DNA from: Indolivaga capnocytophagoides DSM 22835
Lineage (GTDB): Bacteria > Bacteroidota > Bacteroidia > Bacteroidales > Dysgonomonadaceae
Assembly: GCF_000426485.1 (NCBI RefSeq)
Contig: NZ_AUFL01000022.1
Span: forward strand, 1 to 51,195
Direction: 5' to 3'
Length of the DNA: 51,195 nucleotides
Shown one piece after another: positions 45,165 through 51,195 of the stretch (position 1 is the stretch's first letter; every line of letters begins with the position of its first letter). Both the position numbers and the translations under genes were made by a program. Under the pieces are notes generated by a model. The model was not told the DNA's origin, made no database searches, and was given only the letters and a program-made list of their open reading frames with translations.

Positions 45165-46085
45165 ATGGGACAAATAGAATATGACAATTTTAGGAACCGC
45201 ATAAAAGAGTGGATGGACAACAATCAAGAGGAGTATGATCTTTTTGAAGAGGAGATAAATGAAAAAAACACTTCCGTCTATCAGACTATTATGACTAAAG
45301 CTATTGCTCTTGTCCCACAATATCAAAAAGTTATAAGAAAAAAAGCGAATCAAGGAATCTTTAATGACATTTCAGATATAGAGAATCTCTTTGCAGAAAA
45401 TAAACTTGCAGAATCTCTTATTAAAGAATTTGATAAAGCTGATGAGAGATCAATCATCCCAGCCCTGCTGTCTTGGCTCTATTTTGGAAAGAGCTTTGAA
45501 AGAATGGTCGAAAGAGGAGAAGAGATTAGAAAAAGCAAGCAGACTAGCTATCTTCAAAGACAGGTAATTTCAGTTACAATAAAAATGCTTATATCTAAAT
45601 CCATTAGTCTTGGACTAAGAACTAAAGCGGATTGGCAGGAACACAGTAGACTTATGAAAATAGCCGATAGTGATAATATAATGGATTGGGCAATTGAAGA
45701 CAACGTTCCTGAAGAAAAGAAAAAAGCTGGCAGAAAAAGCATAGAGAAGCCTTTGGATGAGATGTTATCTTTTTTGATTGGGAATAAAGAAGGATTATTG
45801 AATAAAATTGAAGAATATTTAATCATCAAACACACCGATATAGATATGGCTCGCCTAAAAATAGCACTAGATGAACTATATTACATAGAGTCTTGTGACA
45901 TTAAGTCATACCGAAATGCTTTAGCTTGTCATTATGGAGAGAAGATTCCAATTGTAGGAGAAAGAGGTATCCAGAAAGGATATAAAGACCTGACTAGTCT
46001 TGTTCAAGGAAAGGGTAAATTTGTAAAAGATATTGGAGAAGACCGAATTATTATTGACGAATTAAAGGATTTTCTATCCAATTGA
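45165..46085 (+). CDS. DUF6043-like hypothetical protein of mobile elements
   Basis: A 306-residue soluble, helical, charged protein. It opens MGQIEYDNFRNRIKEWMDNN and includes LLSWLYFGKSFERMVERGEE, then EKKKAGRKSIEKPLDEMLSF in a second domain. The order and the opening resemble the DUF6043 proteins I recall from Bacteroides integrated elements, next to excisionase genes. No enzymatic motif is visible. It begins 18 bases after the YhcG remnant and may be co-transcribed with it. Confidence 0.65.
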   Translation: MGQIEYDNFRNRIKEWMDNNQEEYDLFEEEINEKNTSVYQTIMTKAIALVPQYQKVIRKKANQGIFNDISDIENLFAENKLAESLIKEFDKADERSIIPALLSWLYFGKSFERMVERGEEIRKSKQTSYLQRQVISVTIKMLISKSISLGLRTKADWQEHSRLMKIADSDNIMDWAIEDNVPEEKKKAGRKSIEKPLDEMLSFLIGNKEGLLNKIEEYLIIKHTDIDMARLKIALDELYYIESCDIKSYRNALACHYGEKIPIVGERGIQKGYKDLTSLVQGKGKFVKDIGEDRIIIDELKDFLSN

Positions 46086-46127
46086 ATTCGCTTAATTCGC
46101 TTAATTCGTTTTATTATTTAACGAATT
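46085..46127 (+). repeat. Tandem AATTCGCTT repeats with inverted arm
   Basis: AATTCGCTT at 46085-46093 and 46094-46102, then AATTCGTTT at 46103-46111. AATTCGTT (46103-46110) also pairs with AACGAATT (46120-46127). This starts on the stop codon of the preceding gene and lies upstream of the excisionase-like promoter. Possible terminator or protein-binding array. Confidence 0.6.
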
Positions 46128-46168
46128 TACCGTTGCGTAAATAGCTTATAATCAGAATTATTTAGATA

Positions 46169-46176
46169 TACTTTTG
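46169..46176 (+). promoter_or_regulatory. Promoter -7 box TACTTTTG for the mobilisation/replication genes
   Basis: A TAnnTTTG match 86 bases before the excisionase-like start. Its transcript would begin inside or just before the hairpin at 46178-46204. Confidence 0.6.
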
Positions 46177-46177
46177 T

Positions 46178-46204
46178 GCCACTGCCTTATTGTAAGGTAG
46201 TGGC
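46178..46204 (+). promoter_or_regulatory. Promoter-proximal hairpin with T-tract (candidate attenuator)
   Basis: GCCACTGCCTTA pairs with TAAGGTAGTGGC (one G-U pair) over a 3-base loop TTG, then TTTACTTTTTAT. This is terminator-shaped but lies between promoter and first gene, so it could hold the excision and replication genes off by default. Confidence 0.55.
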
Positions 46205-46261
46205 TTTACTTTTTATATCTGCCGATCGTAAAGCCTAATATGAGCGGATGTAAATATCAAA

Positions 46262-46576
46262 ATGAAAAATTTATTTGAAATTATCGAACAAGGAAAAGCC
46301 AACATCAAGTTGGAAGTGAATGGCGAGGATTTATTGGAGTTTTCCAATGATCTGATTAATCGAGCTAAAACTGAATTATCTACAGAGATAGCAGAAGCAA
46401 GGAAAGAAAAATATCTCACAAGAGAAGAGGTAAAACAGATTTGTGGAGTGTGCGATGCTACATTATGGCATTGGAACAAGAAAAATTACCTGAAAGCTAT
46501 AAAAATGGGTAATAAAGTACGCTATCGGATGTCTGATGTTAGACGAATAATAGAGGGTAATGATAATAAAAAATAA
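46262..46576 (+). CDS. Excisionase-like helix-turn-helix protein
   Basis: A 104-residue DNA-binding protein. A helical N-terminal half (IKLEVNGEDLLEFSNDLINR) precedes a MerR/Xis-type HTH: YLTREEVKQICGVCDATLWH, then WNKKNYLKAIKMGNKVRYRM with a basic tail. Such HTH_17 proteins are usual excision or replication regulators in Bacteroides mobilizable elements. Its 3' end overlaps the longest frame of the next gene. Likely regulated by the hairpin in its leader. Confidence 0.85.
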   Translation: MKNLFEIIEQGKANIKLEVNGEDLLEFSNDLINRAKTELSTEIAEARKEKYLTREEVKQICGVCDATLWHWNKKNYLKAIKMGNKVRYRMSDVRRIIEGNDNKK

Positions 46577-46586
46577 CCCTGCTCCC

Positions 46587-47789
46587 ATGAAAGAAGAAAC
46601 CACAGACAAATATTTGCGAGTCGGTACGAACCTGTATAAAATCGTCCGTCGTCCCCTGATGAGTAAAGACTTTATCGAAGAACGCCGCCCATGGAACTAT
46701 GAGACCCTACGCCAAGACCACTCCAAAGACTTCATCTCCACCATCGAAAAATACGATGGCTTTTGCTCCGTACCCGATCATGTCAACTACCAACGCAGCA
46801 TCGGCAAGTTTTTGAACCAGTATGAACCCATACCCCATAAACCCATCGAAGGCAATTGTACAATTACCTTTGAGATCCTCTCCCATATCTTTGGCGAACA
46901 GCTCGAAATAGGACTAGACTACCTGCAATTGCTCTACCTAAAGCCCTTATACCGTTTGCCTATTCTGTTATTGGTATCCAAGGACAGGAATACAGGCAAA
47001 ACAACCTTCCTGAATTTCCTCAAAGCCATCTTTTCAGGAAATATGACATTCAACACCAATGAAGACTTTCGTTCCCAGTTTAATTCCGATTGGGCAAATA
47101 AACTTATTGTTGCCGTTGACGAGGTCCTGCTAGACCGCAGAGAAGACTCCGAACGCATCAAAAACCTAAGTACCGCCATCTCCTACAAATCAGAAGCCAA
47201 AGGAAAAGACCGAAGTGAAGTCGAATTCTTTGCCAAGTTTATCCTCTGCTCCAACAATGAAAACTGCCCTATCCTGATCGATCAGGGAGAGACACGCTAT
47301 TGGGTGCGTAAAATACCAACCCTTCAAAAAGAAAATGATAAGATGCTGGAATTGCTAAAGAAAGAAATTCCTCATTTCCTCTACTACCTGCAACATCGGA
47401 CACTATCCACCAAAAGCGAATCCCGTATGTGGTTCAGGAACGATTTGTTGGTAACAGACGCATTGCGGAAAATCATCCACTACAACAAAGGAAAAGTAGA
47501 AACCGAAATGCAGTATATCATTTTGGAGATCATGGAAATAAAAGAGTTGGATGAATATAAGTTTTGTGTAACAGATATACACGATATGCTGATGCGTATC
47601 TCCATGAAAACAGATACTATCCAAATCCGCAGGATATTGCAGGATAAATGGAAACTCCAGCCCGACAAAACGACTCGCTATACAGCCTATGTATTAGGAG
47701 CGAATAATGACATTCTGGAAATTCAGAAATCAGCGCGGATCTATCGGATCTCACGGCAATACTTAGATGAGATTATGCTACTTTGTTGA
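46587..47789 (+). CDS. DUF5906-like primase-helicase (SF3-type ATPase)
   Basis: A 400-residue replication protein of the VirE/primase-associated helicase type. Walker A is SKDRNTGKTT, Walker B VAVDEVLL, and the following FAKFILCSNNENCPILID includes the polar sensor-like Asn typical of SF3 helicases. C-terminal winged-helix-like region KMRISMKTDTIQIRRILQ. Two starts compete: 46560 overlaps the HTH gene by 17 bases; 46587 (MKEETTDKYL) leaves a 10-base gap and I prefer it. Base use turns C-rich here compared with the AT-rich cargo. Confidence 0.85.
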   Translation: MKEETTDKYLRVGTNLYKIVRRPLMSKDFIEERRPWNYETLRQDHSKDFISTIEKYDGFCSVPDHVNYQRSIGKFLNQYEPIPHKPIEGNCTITFEILSHIFGEQLEIGLDYLQLLYLKPLYRLPILLLVSKDRNTGKTTFLNFLKAIFSGNMTFNTNEDFRSQFNSDWANKLIVAVDEVLLDRREDSERIKNLSTAISYKSEAKGKDRSEVEFFAKFILCSNNENCPILIDQGETRYWVRKIPTLQKENDKMLELLKKEIPHFLYYLQHRTLSTKSESRMWFRNDLLVTDALRKIIHYNKGKVETEMQYIILEIMEIKELDEYKFCVTDIHDMLMRISMKTDTIQIRRILQDKWKLQPDKTTRYTAYVLGANNDILEIQKSARIYRISRQYLDEIMLLC

Positions 47790-47829
47790 ACTTCACTTAC
47801 AACATACTCTAATACTATTATTTAGATGT

Positions 47830-47961
47830 GTAACAAATAAGTAACAAAGGCATTACAGAAAAAGAGATGTTACCGTCCGTAACAAATCTCATATTGTGTT
47901 ACAAGTTTGTAGCAGATGCAATAATCACATAATTAGTCTATTAATGGGTATTTGTAACAAA
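47830..47961. repeat. Iteron-like GTAACAAA repeats, candidate replication origin
   Basis: GTAACAAA occurs at 47830-47837, 47841-47848, 47879-47886 and 47954-47961, the first two 11 bases apart. Inverted GTTAC cores lie at 47869-47873 and 47898-47902, and GTTAC-CGTCC-GTAAC forms a local inverted repeat. All are in the 250-base gap between the helicase and primase genes. Confidence 0.5.
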
Positions 47962-48039
47962 ATAATCATTACTCACAACGCTACGGAATAATACCGTGAA
48001 AGAAAAAAATCATTAATCATTATCAAAAAAAACAACATC

Positions 48040-49014
48040 ATGACCACAATAGAATTAAACAACCTCTCCATTAAACAGTATCTATCCGAACTAAACATCC
48101 ATCCCGTCAAAGACAGAGGATACTACGGCATGTACCACTCACCATTCAGGACAGATAACAACGCCAGTCTCAAAGTAGACTATCAAAAGAACCTATGGAT
48201 AGACTTTGGCAGCAATGAAGGAGGCACAATGATTGACCTTGTTATGCGATTAGACAACAGTACCGTAAAAGAAGCCATAAACAAGCTTGAATGCAGATAC
48301 GCAAATATGCAAACAGGCAGCAATCCCGATAATCAGCCCGAGTCCTTCTCTTTTCACGGTAATAACCATTTCGAAAAAGTCGAAAACAAACAACAATCAG
48401 GAATATCCATCCTGAAAATAGTACCTATTACCAACCAAGCATTACTCGATTACCTCACAAAACGAAAAATCAATATCGATATCGCTAAGCAACACTGTAA
48501 CGAAGTCCATTACTCAGCCAACAACAAATCCTATTTTGCCATCGGCTTTAAAAACGATGCAGACGGCTATACCCTCAGAAATAAATATGCAAAAGTATGT
48601 ACCGCAAGCGATATAACCACCCACCAAAAATCCGACACCAATACCGAAGCCTGTTTAGTCTTCGAAGGCTTTATGGACTACCTCTCCTATCTGACCATGA
48701 AAAATATCCAACACTCAAAAGTAGACGTTGTCGTGTTAAACTCCATATCCAATCTCTCCAAAGCCATAGACTTTATAACATCACACCAAAAAGTCTATAC
48801 CTATCTTGATAATGACGAGGCAGGAAAAAATACAACCCAACAGATCAACAAGTATAGCAGTACACACAACTGTATACACATAGACAAGTCAACAGACTAT
48901 GCCAACTACAAAGACCTAAACGAGTGGCTCTGTAAAACCAAGCTAAAAGAGAAAGAACAGCAAGTACAAAAACAAGAGCAGACACGGAAACCTTCGAGAG
49001 GAATCAGGCGGTAA
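48040..49014 (+). CDS. Toprim-domain primase-like protein
   Basis: A 324-residue DnaG-type protein. The N-terminal region (YYGMYHSPFRTDNNASLKVD, DFGSNEGGTMIDLV) follows the layout of a CHC2 domain but has no cysteine, so the zinc site is lost. A toprim domain follows with CLVFEGFMDYLSYL (Glu) and the D-x-D of YTYLDNDEAGKNT. It ends in a Lys/Arg/Gln-rich tail. It would prime replication of the excised element or the transferred strand and pairs with the upstream helicase. Confidence 0.88.
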   Translation: MTTIELNNLSIKQYLSELNIHPVKDRGYYGMYHSPFRTDNNASLKVDYQKNLWIDFGSNEGGTMIDLVMRLDNSTVKEAINKLECRYANMQTGSNPDNQPESFSFHGNNHFEKVENKQQSGISILKIVPITNQALLDYLTKRKINIDIAKQHCNEVHYSANNKSYFAIGFKNDADGYTLRNKYAKVCTASDITTHQKSDTNTEACLVFEGFMDYLSYLTMKNIQHSKVDVVVLNSISNLSKAIDFITSHQKVYTYLDNDEAGKNTTQQINKYSSTHNCIHIDKSTDYANYKDLNEWLCKTKLKEKEQQVQKQEQTRKPSRGIRR

Positions 49015-49281
49015 TCTTCGTCAGCTATCCAAACGGGCTTTTGAAGAAAAGCCATAGCTCATTAGGGCATTTTCTTAACGCTCCGTTGCACTACACTAAA
49101 AAAGCCCTCCTGAGTCAAGGGGTTTCACCCCTTTGAAATCCCCTTAGCGGTCTGATGACCGCAGTCGCCTTAAGCGACTTGAAGAAGGCTAAAGGTAAAA
49201 TAAAGATCGGGAATATTCCCGATTTATATAAGCATAATCAATGAATTATATTAATACAAACCGATAATTATTACTTAAAAT
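49015..49281. other. Candidate oriT: hairpin-rich region before the relaxase gene
   Basis: Five inverted repeats in 190 bases: GGCTTTT/AAAAGCC (49036-49053), AAGGGGT/ACCCCTT (49117-49133), GCGGTC/GACCGC (49147-49162), AGTCGC/GCGACT (49163-49179) and an 18-base perfect palindrome ATCGGGAATATTCCCGAT (49206-49223). This is unusually GC-rich for the window. Transfer origins of MobV elements typically lie directly upstream of mob, but the nick site is not identified. Confidence 0.5.
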
Positions 49282-50724
49282 ATGGGATATGTAGTACTTC
49301 ATTTACAGAAAGCCAAGGGGAACGATGCCCCCATGTCGGCACATATCGAACGGACAATCGAACCCCATAATGTCGATAAAAACCGTACACACCTCAATAA
49401 GGAATTAATACACTTTCCCCAAGGAGTCAATAGCCGGACAGAAGCAATCCAACATAGAATAGAAAACGCAGATATCAAACGAAAGATATCCAAAGATCAG
49501 GTACGTGCTATCCGTATTATGCTCTCAGGAACACATGAAGATATGAAAGACATCGAAGAATCAGGAAACCTCGATAACTGGTGTACCGATAATATCGATT
49601 GGTTAAAACAGACCTACGGAGAAAAGAACCTTGTATCTGCCGTTTTGCATATGGATGAGAAGACGCCTCATATTCATGCTACTGTTGTACCTATTGTTAC
49701 CGGTGAAAGAAGAAAAGAAAAAACTCAGAAACAAGATAAGCCTGATAAACCAAATAAAAAGCAATACCGAAAAAAAGATAGAAGCATATCCAGACTTTGT
49801 GCGGATGATGTGATGGCAAGAAACAAACTTAAAGAATATCAGAACTCGTATGCGGAATGGATGAAACCCTACGGACTGGAACGGGGCATTGATGGGTCGA
49901 AAGCGAAGCATACGGAGACGTATGAATATTACAGGAATATATTTCTACAAACCGAAACCATCAAAGAGGAAATAGGTTCGTTGCAGCAGGAGAAAGAACA
50001 GGAACGGCAAGCCGTCAAGCTTTTACAGCAAAAAGAAGCACAAGAGCAACTTCGCTTGTCTGCCCTGCAAGAACAGGCTGACAAAAAGCAGAGTGAACTG
50101 AAGGAAAACCAAAAGCTAGTTCAAGAAGCTAAAACCGAAGTGAAAATGTTAGGTGTGGAAAAATCTTTGAAGAAAACAGCTAAAAATATTTCGGATGGTA
50201 TAGGATCTTTGATGGGAAACCCCAAAGCCAAAAAGCTCGAAGCCCGGAACGATGAGCTAAGACAGGAAATTGAAACCTTACAGGAAGAAAAAGAAACTAT
50301 CAGTAAACAGGCAAAAAGAGACATTGCCGAAAAAGACAGAGCCATTCTTGAAAAGGACAGTGCTATTAATATTCTAAAGAGTAAACTGGATAAGCTGTTC
50401 GATTGTATACCTTCATTAAAGGAATATGATTTTATATTACGAGTGTGTGAGACGATAAAATTACCTTATCATATAGCCAAGCAAGCGTTTTCGGGTAAAG
50501 ATGCCTTCTATACAGGTAAATTATTCTCTCCCGAACACAGTCAACACTTTGAAGCCGATAATGCCAAAATAACGATTGATAAAAGCCCAAAAGACAATAC
50601 ACCGTTTCTGGCTATTGAAGGAAAAGAGTATAGCGGTTGGTTCAGGGAGCAGAAACAGAAATTCTTTGAGTATTTAGGCATAAAGGTGAATCAACCCAAG
50701 AGTCAGCAAGGACAGAGAAGGTAA
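49282..50724 (+). CDS. MobV-family relaxase (Mob/Pre)
   Basis: A 480-residue conjugative relaxase that nicks oriT and pilots the strand. The N-terminal catalytic domain starts MGYVVLHLQKAKGNDAPMSA; the metal-binding H-x-D-E-x-T-P-H-x-H motif is intact (His123, Asp125, Glu126, His130, His132). A long Glu/Gln/Lys coiled coil follows (about 230-360), then a C-terminal region with no known motif. Length and motif match Bacteroides MobV relaxases. No coupling protein is encoded, so transfer needs a helper. Confidence 0.93.
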   Translation: MGYVVLHLQKAKGNDAPMSAHIERTIEPHNVDKNRTHLNKELIHFPQGVNSRTEAIQHRIENADIKRKISKDQVRAIRIMLSGTHEDMKDIEESGNLDNWCTDNIDWLKQTYGEKNLVSAVLHMDEKTPHIHATVVPIVTGERRKEKTQKQDKPDKPNKKQYRKKDRSISRLCADDVMARNKLKEYQNSYAEWMKPYGLERGIDGSKAKHTETYEYYRNIFLQTETIKEEIGSLQQEKEQERQAVKLLQQKEAQEQLRLSALQEQADKKQSELKENQKLVQEAKTEVKMLGVEKSLKKTAKNISDGIGSLMGNPKAKKLEARNDELRQEIETLQEEKETISKQAKRDIAEKDRAILEKDSAINILKSKLDKLFDCIPSLKEYDFILRVCETIKLPYHIAKQAFSGKDAFYTGKLFSPEHSQHFEADNAKITIDKSPKDNTPFLAIEGKEYSGWFREQKQKFFEYLGIKVNQPKSQQGQRR

Positions 50725-50760
50725 ATAATGATATGGTATAAAGTTGCCATTTTTTCAATA

Positions 50761-50789
50761 TTCAGGCAAGACCCTAGATCCTGCCTGAA
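50761..50789 (+). terminator. Hairpin after the relaxase gene
   Basis: TTCAGGCA pairs with TGCCTGAA over a 13-base loop. It lies 36 bases after the stop; the T-tract is poor (TTATCATAG). Confidence 0.5.
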
Positions 50790-50815
50790 TTATCATAGAA
50801 ATACCTATTTTCAAT

Positions 50816-50852
50816 AAAAGGACACGAAGTAAATATCGTCTTTCGTCCTTTT
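50816..50852 (+). terminator. Intrinsic terminator near the right boundary
   Basis: AAAAGGAC pairs with GTCCTTTT, extended after a 2-base bulge by GAA/TTC, followed by TTTATGG. It is the last structure before the right IS copy at 50880. Confidence 0.65.
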
Positions 50853-50972
50853 TATGGAAATGAAAGAGTTTGGTAATACCTGGAAAATCCAGTGAGCGTT
50901 GCCCCCTCGTGCCAGTCTAAATTGCCCCCATGTACCAAAATATGTTTGACCCTTTTCGCCAAAATAAAAATG

Positions 50973-51002
50973 TCCCCTGTCGGAATATAAACCAACAGGG
51001 GA
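50973..51002 (+). terminator. Hairpin with T-run upstream of istA (right IS copy)
   Basis: TCCCCTGT pairs with ACAGGGGA, then TTTTTA, between the IS end and the istA start. Likely shields the transposase gene from outside transcription. Confidence 0.55.
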
Positions 51003-51056
51003 TTTTTATGTAATTTAGATTCCCGTCCTGGTCGATGGGTTAAAGCTAAAATTACA

Positions 51057-51195
51057 ATGACAACAAAGTTAGCAAACATTCTTCATTGCTATGCAATGGG
51101 GATGGGGATAAAAGGTATCAGCGCGACCTTTGAGCTATCCCGCAACACAGTGCGCAAGTATGTGCGTTTGTTTCAAGAGAGTGGTATACCGATGG
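51057..51195 (+). CDS. istA: IS21-family transposase IstA, N-terminal fragment cut by window edge
   Basis: ATG at 51057; 46 codons to the edge. The peptide begins MTTKLANILHCYAMGMGIKG and has the HTH stretch SRNTVRKYVRLFQESG. It is identical to the copy at 1-139. The catalytic core and istB are outside the window. Confidence 0.8.
   Translation, partial: MTTKLANILHCYAMGMGIKGISATFELSRNTVRKYVRLFQESGIPM

Larger units (their letters stand above)
40954..50850 (+). mobile_element. Integrative mobilizable element (NBU/IME-like)
   Basis: The gene set (tyrosine recombinase, cargo, excisionase-like HTH, primase-helicase, toprim primase, MobV relaxase with a hairpin-rich region just before it) matches Bacteroides mobilizable elements that excise, mobilise with helper conjugation and may replicate when circular. 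No own mating-pair-formation genes are present. The left limit is set by the tRNA-like remnant; the right limit is not certain because an IS21 copy lies just beyond the relaxase terminators. Confidence 0.75.
50880..51195 (+). mobile_element. IS21-family insertion sequence, right-hand copy, partial
   Basis: Exact reverse complement of 1-316. It shows the IS end TGGAAAATCCAGTGAGC, TTGCCCCC at 50899-50906 and 50922-50929 (23 bases apart), a terminator hairpin at 50973-51002 and the istA start. The copy faces outwards and is cut by the window edge. Confidence 0.85.

Noticed and set aside
46085-46111. CRISPR-like tandem repeats
   Set aside because: The units are 9 bases, directly adjacent and without spacers, and no cas genes are present.

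Overview
The window looks like part of a Bacteroidales chromosome, probably close to Dysgonomonas or Parabacteroides. DNA is AT-rich, and many genes are preceded by the Bacteroidota sigma -7 box TAnnTTTG rather than by strong Shine-Dalgarno sites. The protein types fit too: a tyrosine recombinase, MobV relaxase and toprim primase of Bacteroides mobilizable-element type, and a long PurF-like enzyme. The genus is inferred, not shown.

Layout. (1) Both ends are the same 316-bp IS21-family end in inverted orientation (1-316 and 50880-51195), each cut inside istA, so the contig probably stops at repeated IS copies. (2) 439-6438, minus strand: a MacAB-TolC-like efflux operon (ATPase, two permeases, HlyD adaptor, TolC). 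(3) 6758-17554, plus strand: mostly core genes (purF-like, aroQ, pyk, O-methyltransferase, rbfA with a coupled LolC/E-like permease, DUF47 with a PiT phosphate transporter, uvrB). (4) 17592-20811, minus strand: a probable metal-handling group (HMA protein, TonB-dependent receptor, Cys-rich exported protein), then a Crp/Fnr regulator at 21350. (5) 22136-38682: an exopolysaccharide or capsule locus, with flippase, polymerase, glycosyltransferases, two pyruvyltransferase-family proteins and a GH39-like protein on plus, converging on ugd-wza-wzc on minus. (6) 39399-40911: small regulator and hypothetical genes. (7) About 40954-50850: an integrative mobilizable element with a possible tRNA-derived att remnant, integrase, cargo (GNAT, DUF4143 ATPase, decayed YhcG nuclease, DUF6043-like protein), excisionase-like HTH, primase-helicase, iteron-like region, toprim primase, candidate oriT and MobV relaxase.

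The signal least explained by ordinary annotation is a family of intergenic repeats built on AAGGTCT-N-AGACCTT. At least seven clear copies lie between 2970 and 21250 and I found none in the polysaccharide or mobile regions. Three copies extend to about 90 bp with a shared body and sit upstream of start codons. Other points: a promoter-proximal hairpin with a T-tract ahead of the excisionase-like gene, GTAACAAA iteron-like repeats between the two replication genes, and a consensus promoter at 39223 with no gene after it.
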